Source of the DNA: Cryptomeria japonica
Taxonomy: Eukaryota > Streptophyta > Pinopsida > Cupressales > Cupressaceae
Direction of reading: 5' to 3'
Length of the DNA stretch: 64,000 nucleotides
Assembly (NCBI RefSeq): GCF_030272615.1
Contig: NC_081413.1
Span: forward strand, 165,722,580 to 165,786,579
This document shows positions 1 to 10,995 of this stretch, piece by piece. The notes under the pieces are model-generated. The model was not told the DNA's origin and made no database searches. It saw nothing but the letters and a program-made list of their open reading frames with translations. Position 1 is the stretch's first letter. The number at the start of each line of letters is the position of its first letter. The translations under genes were made by a program, and so were the position numbers.

Positions 1-579
1 AGGATAAAAGATGGGATCTCCTTATCGCAGCGATTTTAATCGGGCATAAGTATATAGATCCTTTTCCACAATTTCCTTATCCATTTCAAGAAGGGTTCCC
101 AATGATCTGCCTATTTTCTCCAGACTCTGGTCCCCCCAATATTCAATTGAAAGATTGTATAGTCTCATCCACAACGGGTGATCATATACCGCCAGCGGTA
201 GGGGATTGAAATTTGGAGCCTAAGGCTGAATATAAACTGGATGTTCACCTACGAACCAATTTTGTTTGCACAGAATTTTATTCCTTTCCGAATTGTCTGC
301 AAAAATCACAACAAAGAGACCTCGAGGTATGAATTTAACCACTAGACTCATTCCCCATCTCTTGGAAATCCACTCTTTAATTGCTACTCTTGACATTTTG
401 GGTCCTATTATTCTACCAATAATAGCTAAATCCACCCACAAGGATTTATCCTCCTCAATGTCGCTGGTCAGGTCGATTGCACACTGCCCATTCTCCCAAT
501 CGCCATTAACACATAACCAATTTTGCAGAGAGGATCCTCTCGTCATCCTTTCATATATAATATAATAATTTGACTTCAT
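1..579 (-). pseudogene. LINE ORF1 fragment, DUF4283 domain
   Basis: The minus strand encodes a DUF4283-type domain of the kind found in plant L1-like LINE ORF1 nucleic-acid-binding proteins. Visible motifs are IKEWISKRWGM, GLFVVIFADNSERNKIL and NWFVGEHPVYIQP. An in-frame TAG at 220-222 follows, and the frame then continues with FNPLPLAVYDHPLWMRLYNL and a segment ending YARLKSLR, before another stop near 25. The order matches the family (WISKRWG, WFFG-like, W/FNP, PLWMRL, LG-LLEMD, YAR). No zinc knuckle or endonuclease is visible because the window edge cuts the element. It is a dead fragment with at least one internal stop. The family assignment is secure; which LINE clade is not. Confidence 0.75.
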
Positions 580-2235
580 ATGTTGAAATATAATTTCATG
601 TCTTTATTTTGAGTGTTTGTACACGTGGCATCAATGTATGCATGTTGATGTGTAATTTGAAATTATGGTGGTCTTTAGACACTCTACTAAGAAGAATAAT
701 TATAATTTTATTTTATTAGTCACACCCCAATGCCATTATAGACTAGTCATACTTCCATGATCTTGGCTCTCACTCTTAGCATGGTCAGGTTGAATGTGCT
801 ACTCATAGCCACTACTAAAAGTCATCAATCTCTTAATTAAATTAAAAATAATAAATCAAAATAGTGTATAGGAATTCAAAATAGAAAATTAATACTGCAA
901 ATTATAAATAATTAAACACATTACATTAAATGTATATGCAGAAATATTTTTGAGAAAAAAACCCACCATCAAAGAGAGAACAAGTTTATATTGATCCAAT
1001 AGAAATCTTACACCAATATATTCAACTTTCTCCCTTCAAGTTAATAGCATTACGACAATGTATCTGTAACATCAGAAATTAGAAAGGAATACATAAACCA
1101 TCATGGACAACCACAAAACCTCATATTCATGCTAAAGATCTAATACTACTCAATAGAGAACGAAATCGAATGCAAGAAATAATGAAATTAATCATAAAAT
1201 TATACCTTCATTATATTCTTTTGAATCGCATTCATTGGTCTTCTCCACATTATGAGTTGAATGATTGTTGCTCTCATATTTGCATGTGCACAAATTTCAT
1301 AAAATCTCAAAAGATTGATAATGATTTATTTCATAAAAGTTTTGAAGAGTTGTGGTTAGATTGAAAATGAGGATTTGATTGGTTTATATAGAAGATTTGA
1401 ATTTTGATCAATGGCTAAGATTGATTTAAATTTCGTGAAATCAGTTAATAGGATTGAAGGACACTCAAAGTTGCCATTTACAAGTGAAGGAAAGGAGCAA
1501 AGAAAATGAGTTAATTTAAAATAAATAAACTATTTATTTTCAAGACAAAGCTACCATTTGGAAGTAGAGAAAATAAAGAGTTTGAGTAGAAAAGAAAATA
1601 GAAAATGGAAGAGTTAAGTGTGAGGGAAATTAGCAAGTGGAAGAGATAAGTGGGAAGTGAAATTGGCAAGTGGAAGAATGGGAAATTTGGTAAGTTAAGT
1701 AATAAGCGGAGAGAGATATTGGAAAGATAGTGAGTTTTTTTTTTTTTTTCAGTACGCCAGAGGTATCCTCGCGACCTAATCCAGCAACCCAACCTGCCAT
1801 AATATTATCATGATTAAGAATCTTTTTATTATTGTTTTTTTTTATTAAATTAGGGAGATTTAGAATTGGGGACTTATTTAATCCTAAAGGAAAGATTAGT
1901 TAAGGTAATTAAACAATGCAGATTGTTTAATCTAAAAGGGATCAAATAATTTAGATAATTATTTAATTGTAGAAGAATAATTAGGTTGAGCAATTACTAA
2001 ATTGAGGTTAATTGATTAAATAGAGATAATGATGAACATTAATTAAATAATCAAGATTATTTAATTAATGGTTTAGAAGAACAATAATTAAATTATTAAA
2101 AATTATTTTATTAGAAGAATACTAGTACCAAGAAAATACTAAAATTATTTAATCAATTTAGATTAAAAGTTAGTGAAAAGTGTTGTTGGAGACCTGGGAC
2201 AATTTTCAGTGTCTATATTAACAATTCTCAACCTA
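580..2235. other. AT-rich non-coding stretch
   Basis: No coding region is supported. The stretch is AT-rich with a purine-rich block (about 1480-1740) followed by a T-run. No terminal repeats or domain traces were recognised. It is the target DNA into which the copia element at 2241 inserted. Confidence 0.5.
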
Positions 2236-2240
2236 CATAA

Positions 2241-2611
2241 TGTTAAGGATATAGCTTCATTCGGATTGAAGTAGGTAATATATAACGACATTGAATGAAG
2301 GGTCATGTCATCGTAGTGTCATGACTCTACGTGGCATAAGCCACGTAGAAGTCATGCCCCTACGTGGACATGAATCTTCATCCTTTTATTTATAGGCATC
2401 GACACTTGTTGTGAACCGAAACCAATATCTATGGCAGTTTCACGAACCAGCAAGCTGTCAATATTATCATAGAAGATTAGTAGTTAGAGTTATATATGTA
2501 TATACACATCGGAGGTAAAACATATTCATTGCAGTGATCTTATTAAAGTCTATCCTCACTACATATTACTAGACTATTGTATTCTCTATCTCTGATCTAA
2601 ATTCCTTAACA
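2241..2611 (+). repeat. 5' LTR of copia element
   Basis: 371 bp, starts TGTTAAGGATATAG and ends CCTTAACA. It matches the 3' LTR at 7227-7597 with about ten differences and no length change. It contains a palindromic stretch around CTACGTGGCATAAGCCACGTAG (about 2327-2348), centred on two CACGT/ACGTGG G-box-like cores, which could act as a promoter element, and a TTTATTTATAGG stretch at about 2385 that may be the TATA region. Confidence 0.95.
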
Positions 2612-2623
2612 TGGTATCAGAGC
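2612..2623 (+). promoter_or_regulatory. primer binding site, tRNA-iMet type
   Basis: TGGTATCAGAGC lies immediately 3' of the 5' LTR. It is the canonical complement of the 3' end of plant initiator methionine tRNA, used by most copia elements to prime minus-strand DNA synthesis. Confidence 0.95.
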
Positions 2624-2709
2624 CACGTTGGTAGAGAAATAATAAAATAGTGACACCTATTTTCTAAAAAAAATTCAAACTTGCACTTAGAATCAAACGA
2701 AAATCAATC

Positions 2710-3500
2710 ATAGTGAACAGTGTTAGAGTGGAGGATAGACTCGAAGGTGCATCCAACTTCGTCTAATGGAGAATTCGAATAATAGCAATTCTTCAATAAC
2801 TTGAATTAGATGCATACATAGAAGAAGATACTAAGATGCCAAAAGACGAGCAAGAGAAAACAACCTGGAAAAGACACAACAAGCCTAAGAAAATCATAAT
2901 TGATGTTGTTAAAGATCACATTCTTCCAACCATCTAAAAACTAACTTCAGCTTATGATATGTTTAAGACCATTCAAAACTCATATGAAATAAATAAAGCA
3001 AGCAGATTGCTCACTTTAAAACAACAATTAATGCATATCTACATGAACAAAGGAGAAACAATCACATACTATTTCATGAGGATTTCAGAATTAAAAGACC
3101 AATTGTCAACTATTGGGAATAATATAGATGATATGGAGCTATCTCTAATAGCACTTAAGGGATTACCATCCAGTTGAGAATCCTTTATTCAAGGCATTAG
3201 CGCTTGTCTGACACTACCAAAATTCGATCAACTCAAGAATGATTGTACTCAAGAAGAATCTCGACTAATCACAAGAGGATTGGGTCCAAACAAAGGGGGA
3301 GAAATTCAAGCACTACATGCTAACACAAACAACAAAGGGAAGAAAAGGAAGTTCAAACAAAAGAGAGGAAATAATCACAAAAGCAAAGACTTCTCCAAGA
3401 TTCAATGCTACAAGTGTGATAAATTTGGACACACTCACAGGTTCTGCCCAGAAAGAAAGAAAGCTCAAGCAACCATAGCTGAAGTCAAGGAAGTAGAGAA
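2710..3500 (+). pseudogene. copia gag (capsid and CCHC zinc knuckle), broken
   Basis: This is the N-terminal part of the gag-pol polyprotein, forming the virus-like particle. The frame runs from a probable lost start (ATA at 2710, ATG expected by inference) through RLEGASNFV and DAYIEEDTKMPKDEQEK. The capsid region follows at 2959-3177 (LLTLKQQLMHIYMNKGE, YFMRISELKDQL), ending in a nucleocapsid CCHC knuckle CYKCDKFGHTHRFC at about 3406-3447. In-frame stops replace residues in FV*W, ILQ*L, TI*KL and PSS*ES; each is explained by one C-to-T or G-to-A change. The knuckle itself keeps all four metal ligands. The protein cannot be made intact. Confidence 0.9.
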
Positions 3501-4996
3501 TCCTCTATTTTTCTTAGCCTTACCAAGCGAACTAAACTCAAACAAACATATGTGGATAATCGATAGTAGAACATCTCGACACATAACCGGTTTTAGAGAT
3601 CAATTCAAAACCTTTGAAGGCCACTCAATTGAAGAAGTTACAATAGGAGACAATTCTACCTATCCAGTGAAAGGAATTGGGACCTGCTCAATTCAATTAA
3701 GAACAAGAGTTACATTACAATTGAAAGATGTTCTCTTTGTACCAGGTATCAAAAGGAATTTGGTCTCTATTTCAGGACTAGTTGATCAAAGGATATCGTG
3801 TCACCTTCCATGAAGATAAAGTTCTACTCTGGCCTAAATACTCTAACATAAAGAATGTTATTCCTATAGGATCTAGAGATGGTAGTTTATACAAATTATG
3901 TTATACTCAAAAAGAAGCACTAAATCATGAAGTATCAAACTCTAATGAAATTTGGCATAGAAGATTAGGACATCTTCCATTTAGTGCCCTACCTTCTATA
4001 GGAAAAATTACCACAAGATTACCCAATCTAAAATCTAATCATGTTGGAACTTGTAAAGGATGTGCTCTAGGGAAGAACTCAAAAGGGTCCTTTCCCTCAA
4101 GTGAACACAAATCAAAAGTTATACTAGAACTTGTCCACGTTGATTTGTGTGGTCCAATGTCATTACCATCACTAAGGGGATTCTTGTATTACGTGATATT
4201 TGTTGATGATTACTCTAGGAAAACTTGGATCTATTTCATAAAACTCAAAGAATCAAATGAAGTGTTATTGAAATTTAAAGAATTTAAGGCCCTAGTGGAA
4301 AATCAAACTGGGAAGAAAATAAAGACTCTAAGATCAGATAATGGGGGTGAATATATCTCTGAAAATTTTAAAGAATTCTACATTTCTGTTGGGATTAAGA
4401 GGGAGTGTACTGTACCTTATAATCCTCAACAAAATGGAGTTGCAAAAAAAAAAAACAGAACCATCATTGAAGCTGCTAAAGCCATGATGCATGATCAAAA
4501 TCTACATATCTCATTTTGGGCTGAAGCCTCAAATACAACTGTGTACATTCAAAATAGATGCCCTCATTCAATCCTAGAGAATATAACACTTGAAGAAGCC
4601 TTTACAGGAAATAAACCAGATTTAAGCCATCTAAGAATCTTTGGTTGCCATGTGTATATTCACGTTCCTAAAGAAAAGAGAACCAAACTAGAACCCTCTA
4701 GGAAGAAAAGCATATTTGTTGGCTACAGTGAAACCACTAAAGGATACGGAGTCTATATTCCAGGACGAAGATCCATTGAAATCAGTAGAGATGTCAAATT
4801 TGAAGAAGATGCTGCTTATAAACTATCTCTAAGTGCAGAAGATTATCTAACCGCAGAATCAGATGAAAATCCTACAATTGAAAATCAGAGGGAGAATAGC
4901 ATAGAGAATCATGAACTTCAATCACCTAATTTCGAGAATGTTGAAAATCCTAACAAGAAGAAAAGACCACTATGGGCAAGAAAGATGATTGAATAA
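3500..4996 (+). pseudogene. copia protease and integrase, broken
   Basis: The aspartic protease motif is present as WIIDSRTSRHITG, with Arg where Gly or Ala is expected after DS. A frameshift near 3785 separates LVSISGLVD from GYRVTFHEDKVLLWP. The GAG-pre-integrase zinc region follows with WHRRLGHL and CKGCALGK. The integrase core shows the first acid in HVDLCGPMS and the second in LRSDNGGEYIS. The third catalytic residue is missing: the region that should read NGVAE-RKNR reads NGVAKKKNR inside a run of adenines at 4444-4455. A C-terminal integrase segment continues to SRDVKFEEDA. The open frame ends at 4994-4996. The loss of the DDE glutamate means the copy could not integrate itself. Confidence 0.92.
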
Positions 4997-6615
4997 AATA
5001 ATGTGAAACCCGATGAAATCTTCAAAGAGAATAAGAAAACAAGAAGTCAATCATGCTATGTTGCCCTCATGACTGAACTTACAAAATCTAAACCATCAAA
5101 TGTTGAAGAGGCTTTAACATGTCAAGCTTGGAAAGATGCAATGGTTGAGGAATACCAATCTATTTTAAAAAATAATGTCTAGGACATTGTACCTAGACCA
5201 AAAGACAAATCAGTTGTCTCATCAAAGTGGTTATTCAAAATCAAATATGCACCATATGGTAGTATTGAAAAACACAAAGCCATGTTCGTTGCCAGGGGGT
5301 TTTCTCAAAAGGTTGGAATTGATTATGAAGAGACATTTGCTCCAGTTGCCTGATATACTTTTGTAAGAACCATCATTGCCATTGCAGCTTCCAAAGGGTG
5401 GAAGATACACCAAATGGACGTGAAGACCGCATTTTTGAATGGTGTTATTGGGGAAGAAGTATATATAGAACAACCTGAAGGCTTTGCTACACATGATAGA
5501 AATCTCTATGTGTGTAGACTAAAAAAAACTCTCTACGGCCTTAAGCAAGCTCCCAGGGTATGGTACGCAAGGATAGATAGGTCTCTCTCCAAACTAGGAT
5601 ATTCAAAAATGAAGCAGACTCTAACATATACTTCAAAATATCGGATGGTGACATTTTAATACTTGTTCTCTATGTTGATGACTTGTTGATAACAGGAGAA
5701 GATCACCTCATTGCAAAATGCAAACAAGATCTTGTGGCTGAATTCGATATAAAGGATCTAGGTCTACTGCACTATTTTCTGGGCCTAGAAGTATGGCAAA
5801 AAGAGAATTATATTTTCCTAAATCAAGGAAAATACACCACTGATATCCTAACCAGATTTGGTATGATAGATTGTAAGCCTCTATCCATTCCAATGGAAAC
5901 AAGTTTTCATACGCTCAAAAGTGATGTAGTAGATTCAGAACCTACAAATCCTACATACTATAGACACATTATTGGATCTCTTATTTTCCTGGTAAACACT
6001 CGCCCTGATATTTGTTACGCTACCAATGTGTTAAGTCATTTCATGTGTGAACCTAAGAAGATTCACCTAATGGTTGCTAAGCATATTCTGAGATACTTGC
6101 ATGGCACTATTGGACTTGGCCTGAAGTATAAAAATGTTGAGATACAACTCCAAGGGTATTTTGATTCCGACTGGGCAGGAAGTTCCATTGATCGTAAAAG
6201 TACAACGGGGTGTTACTTTAGTCTTGTATCAGCTATGATATCCTGGTTTAGCAGAAAACAATCAGCAATTGCTTAGAGTTCCACTAAAGCCGAATATATG
6301 GCTGCCTCCATGGGAGCATGTGAGGTAGTATGGTTAAGGAAATTGCTAGTTGAACTATTTGGGAAGCCCCTAAACCCCAATGTGATTCACTATGATAATC
6401 AAAGTTGCATCAAACTTTCTGTAAATCTAGTTTTTCATAATTGATTCAAGCATATAGAAATCCCATACCATTACATAAGAGATATGGTAGAGAGAGATGT
6501 CATCAAATTGACCTACATCAGCACTGAAGAGCAAAGTGCCGACATATTCACCAAACCTCTTGCAAAGTTGAAAGTGGAGTACTTTAGAGGTAAACTTAGT
6601 ATGACTAAATTATAA
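4997..6615 (+). pseudogene. copia reverse transcriptase and RNase H, broken
   Basis: The reading frame continues after a stop with CQAWKDAMVEEYQS, SSKWLFKIKYAPYGS, GFSQKVGIDYEETFAPVA, MDVKTAFLNG and LYGLKQAPRVWY, the classic copia RT blocks. A one-base shift near 5608 moves the frame, after which the catalytic YVDD is intact in LYVDDLLITGED. RNase H motifs follow: SLIFLVNTRPDICYA, HILRYLHGT, FDSDWAGSSIDRKST, SSTKAEYMAAS and DIFTKPLAK. In-frame stops occur in NNV*DI, PVA*YT, AIA*SS and FHN*FKH; most fit CGA-to-TGA or TGG-to-TAG changes. The polyprotein ends at 6613-6615, followed by about 610 bp of non-coding 3' region up to the polypurine tract. Confidence 0.93.
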
Positions 6616-7210
6616 TGGAAATTTCTGATATTAATCTTAATCATATGTAATTGATATATTCATGAATATCTTGAATGCAATATTGCATGTATGTGTTATG
6701 TCATGGAAGGTGACGATCTTTCATGTGATGCAAGTGTAAGATCTCTATTGTAAGGTGACGACTTTCACAATAGCCTGATCTGTTATCAAGATTGACTACA
6801 TTAAGTTGTTGTCCTAGAATGTGCCGGAAATCTTGATACTAAATTTGCTATGATGAGTTATTGAATTGTTATCATTAAATGTTTTTTCCGAAATATGTTG
6901 GAAATTATGATAACAATCACATTATGATTGACTACATTAATTTGTTGTCCCGGAATGTGCCGGATATCATGATACTAAAATTATTTCACCTGTGATAATG
7001 ACAATGTTACAATTGTCACTAGAATCAAGGTTGTAATCTGATAAGACTTCAAGTAGTTGTTGTCCCAAAGTGTTGGATATCAGATAATCCATATCTCTCT
7101 GAGATATGAAGTATTTCACTAGTAAGTGTTACTACGTAAATGATCATGTCAAATGAATGTGTATATCTAGAATGTTGTTCCTTAAAACTTAATTATGAAA
7201 TTCAATCCTC

Positions 7211-7226
7211 TTTTGCTAAGAGGGAG
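7211..7226 (+). promoter_or_regulatory. polypurine tract region
   Basis: TTTTGCTAAGAGGGAG abuts the 3' LTR. The purine run AAGAGGGAG is the expected primer for plus-strand synthesis. Confidence 0.85.
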
Positions 7227-7597
7227 TGTTAAGGATATAGCTTCATTCAGATTGAAGTAGGTAATATATAACGACATTGAATGAAGGGTCATGTCGCCGT
7301 AGTGTCATGACTCTACGTGGCATAAGCCACGTAAAAGTCATGCCCCTACGTGGACATGAATCTTCATCCTTTTATTTATAGGCATCGACACTTGTTGTGA
7401 ACCAAAACCAATAACTGTGGCAGTTTCACGAACCAGCAAGCTGTCGATATTATCATAGAAGATTAGTAGTTAGAGTTATATATGTATATACACATCGAAG
7501 GTAAAACATATTCATTGCAGTGATCTTATTAAAGTCTATCATCACTACATATTACTAGACTATTGTATTCTCTATCTCTGATCTAAATTCCTTAACA
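7227..7597 (+). repeat. 3' LTR of copia element
   Basis: 371 bp, TG...CA, followed directly by the target duplication CATAA at 7598-7602. It is near-identical to the 5' LTR; differences are dispersed single-base changes. Confidence 0.95.
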
Positions 7598-7602
7598 CAT
7601 AA

Positions 7603-9670
7603 GACTCATGACGCAACTATCTACAACATCTAATTTATAAAGAATTGAAGAGATTAAATCATAAGTGGATTCACCAAACTAATTACTATGAAACCATGGT
7701 ATGAAAAAAGAACTCAATGTCTCCATGTGACAAATATTTATTGCACCATAAATAGCATCACTCATACAAGTATGTTTGACAACTCAATCATTTAAGCACT
7801 TCTAGAAAAATGAAGCTTTGAATCAATTTCTATAATGCACGAGGGACCTACTCAATAATGAGTAGATTCACCACTTTCCCACCTAGAAACTGGGAATAGG
7901 AAAGTGAATTAATGACCTCAAAGCACTCCACAACCATTATTGCCACAAGTAACCTCTTATCTTAATATGACTACAACTAGTATTTCAACTTACAAGGAGA
8001 ATTAATTAAATAATAATCTCACAACCACTTACATGAGTATCCAAGTACACATTCCCAAGGTATTTGAGATCTAACATTAGTGCATAGAATTACAAGGTTA
8101 ATATCTCCTTATCATAATAGGCTTTAGGTAGAGGGAAAAAAGAAAGACTTTTTCTGAGCTAGGTAATATTATGTTTGATAATTTTAATTGTTATATTTGT
8201 TATTGATAAGTCTCAATATTTTTGGTGAAGAGGGTCTCTATAAAAAATTCTTATTCATCCTACACTTTGGATCATGGAGAACTTTGACCTTGTAAATCAT
8301 GGCATCCATGTTTGAAAGAATTGGTTATTGAATTGATAAATGGATTGCAACCTTGTTCTTGGAAATTATTTCTATAGACAAGTCCACTTTGAATGAGGAT
8401 GAATCAACTAATTTGGTTAAGCCCCCTTACATGTCAACATGAGCTCTTGAAATAATTATAAATGAGGTCACTTTAAGCATATGGCTATAAGATAATTTCT
8501 TTTATTTGGTTAAGCCCCCTTACATGTCAACATGACCTCTTGAAATTATTATAAATGAGGTCACTTTAAGCATATGGCTATGAGATAATTTCTTTACTAT
8601 GGTACTCATTTACAAGGATCAATTTAACTTGTAGAGTTTTGAAATAATGTCTTAAAATTTCACTTGCAATAGAGATCTTTAAGCATGGATTGTGTAAAAA
8701 ATTATAAATAGATCATTTTAGTGTTCAAAGGGTAGTCAAGGTAGATGATAAAAAAAAATGATCTTAAGATCAAGAAAGTGACAAGACAAATGCATCAAAT
8801 GTCAATAGTCTTGTAGTTTATATCAAGTAAAAGGAGGTGTGTGGAAGATCACTTCCTTTGTAGTTTATATATTCCCCACAACAAATAGCTATTGACCTTT
8901 ATAAGTTGAGATTTTATGATGATATTATTCTAAATCTTGGACATGGTATTATAGTTAATTTGAATGGTAGTCATGGAGGTGAAGGGGTGAAAAAAAAATT
9001 ATTAAGATAAATAGTTTTGAGGGGACCAAAAACCTTATACATCAAATATAGCAATTTAAAGCCAACATATCAAGATCTTAGATGGAATAAATATCATACG
9101 GTTGGAGCCAAACTACTCGGCAAGATCTAGCATAATTGCAACCAAGATGTCAATTGCAAAATATAACCCAAGGATCCAACCTACACAACGGTAGACCCTT
9201 CCCTTTTCAACCTCAACCTTAAATCTCATGTGGAATTAAGACACAAATTTGGGAAGACCTTTCTTCTAGAGTGGATGGTTAGAAGCCAAGTGACTTATTG
9301 TAAAATATCATCTACAATTGAAGGCGAGCAATGGACTCTAGGGCCCCTCCCTCACTATCAAAATAATATCCCCATAAACATCCTTAGAGATGTCTATGTC
9401 CACCATAATACAAGCAAACATTAAGTGACCCATGAAGGAAGTAGTAAAACTTTAATAAGCAACCAATTGCATTACTAATAGCATCATAGCATGACTCTTC
9501 CCAAATCTAGAAAAGAAGATTCTACACCTTAATCCAAACTAGTCTAATGTGAAAGTGTAAATGTTAGTAACTAGCTTTGGAAAAGTTTTCATACATATAG
9601 AAGTGAAGGAAGATTTCTATAAACATTCAGATTTAAGATGTAAATAAAAAATTTCACATAACAATTTTAT
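7603..9670. other. AT-rich non-coding stretch
   Basis: No gene is supported. It contains a two-copy tandem duplication (listed separately). A 64-codon open frame at 9230-9424 has no recognised motif and is not called. Confidence 0.4.
8411..8597 (+). repeat. tandem duplication, 93-bp unit, two copies
   Basis: Copy 1 begins ATTTGGTTAAGCCCCCTT at 8411 and copy 2 begins with the same bases at 8504. The copies differ by only a few bases, so the duplication is fairly recent compared with its surroundings. Confidence 0.9.
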
Positions 9671-9674
9671 AAAA

Positions 9675-9860
9675 TGTTCATTGAGCGTGACCCATGTAAT
9701 GCAATAGTTAAAAAACTTGCTTGGTAAAACCACCACCAAGGTTTAAATCCCCGATGGGTGCTCGCAAGCTACGTGCTTTCACTAGATACTCGCAGATTTG
9801 AATAGCAATAGTGTTTGACAGCTTAAAAAATGCCCCTTCAAAAAAATATATTACATAATC
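9675..9860 (+). mobile_element. tRNA-derived SINE-like remnant
   Basis: A tRNA-like head is suggested by an A-box-like TGTAATGCAATAGTTAA (about 9694) and a B-box-like AAGGTTTAAATCCCC at about 9740-9754, in correct order and spacing. The sequence ends in an A-rich stretch near 9840-9850. This resembles plant tRNA-related SINEs (GTGGCTCAGTGGTTAA ... GGTTCGAATCC). The boxes are mutated and no target duplication was identified. Confidence 0.4.
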
Positions 9861-9979
9861 AACTAAATATTTTATTTTGTATATTTACCCGTTGCACATG
9901 ATAATGGCTCTTATTATTTACTAATTCATACTAACCATATAGTATTATCGAATATACATCAAGTACAACTCGAATAATT

Positions 9980-10316
9980 TATTAAATTTTACATAACCCA
10001 TACATCTATAATGGTAAGATTATAATTAGCATCGTGATAAGCATGTGTTCACTATGATGCATTTTATTATTTAAGTTGTAGAAAGTAACATTAACTTCAA
10101 CTTATATCATAGATCATTATTCCATTAAATTTCATATTTTATTAAATTATCTAACAAAACTTATACATTTACAATGGTAAGATTTCCCATCCATAATTAG
10201 CATCGTGATAGGCATATGTTCACTATAATGCATTTTATTATTTAAGTTGTAGAAAGAATAAGGAACATTAACTTCAATTTATATCATACATCATTATTAC
10301 ATTAAATTTCATATTT
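9980..10316 (+). repeat. imperfect tandem duplication, about 165-175 bp unit
   Basis: The block containing AATTAGCATCGTGATA, TTCACTAT and GCATTTTATTATTTAAG occurs twice, near 10025 and near 10197, each copy ending in CATTAAATTTCATAT. The copies differ by scattered substitutions and small indels (for example an extra AATAAGG in the second). Confidence 0.85.
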
Positions 10317-10876
10317 CTCGTATCCTACCAAATTTATAAGAATGTTGCAATCTTTCTACATCCTTCCTAGTACACATGTAAGAATTTTCATCAATAGCAT
10401 TGTGACGTTGAGGAATTCTCTAACTATATGATTAATCAATATGTGGTACCTTAATTAATCAATGTCATACCTGGTGCCTTCATGCAAAAGGCAAACTACT
10501 CGTACTTTACAAACTTCTATACAAACCCTATTGCCATATAAAACACTTTCATGCAAATTGAAGTAAAGATATAAATTGGAGACAACCAAAACCTATTACA
10601 AAGCAATTTGCTTTTTGAACGTTCTTTTTATGTAGTTATCTATCATATGAGAGGGTGGCAATGCTTCATACTGACAATAAATAGAAGGCATACAACAGCT
10701 CCTTAATTATCACTAAATATATAATGATAAAGGTTGAAATGTCATTTTTTTAATCATTTAGCTAGTGTATTGTTGTCAATTTACGAACGTGACATGGAAA
10801 AACCACTGATTAATAAATCAACCTTTTAATGGGTGAAACTATCACATTGGCTTACACGCTCCAAGGAGAAAATCAT

Positions 10877-10995
10877 CTAGCGTAAATATCTATAGTTGTA
10901 TTACTATCTATAGTTGTATTACTAATGCATCTAGCGTAAATATCCATAGTTGTATTACTAATTCAACTAGCGTAAATATCTAGTTGTATTTCTCA
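10877..10995 (+). repeat. minisatellite, three copies of about 35 bp
   Basis: The unit CTAGCGTAAATATCTATAG plus TTGTATTACTAAT recurs three times with small internal expansions. It is a short local array. Confidence 0.85.

Larger units (their letters stand above)
2241..7597 (+). mobile_element. Ty1/copia LTR retrotransposon, complete structure, inactive
   Basis: The full architecture is visible: direct LTRs at 2241-2611 and 7227-7597, both 371 bp and TG...CA; a primer binding site TGGTATCAGAGC directly after the 5' LTR; a purine tract directly before the 3' LTR; and the 5-bp target duplication CATAA at 2236-2240 and 7598-7602. The domain order gag, protease, integrase, reverse transcriptase, RNase H is diagnostic of copia. 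Reading by eye, the LTRs differ at about 10 of 371 positions, mostly transitions, so insertion is moderately old but far younger than the surrounding fragments. Coding capacity is lost through several stops, at least two frameshifts and catalytic substitutions. It could still serve as a substrate for proteins from related copies, since LTRs, PBS and PPT look intact. Confidence 0.95.
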
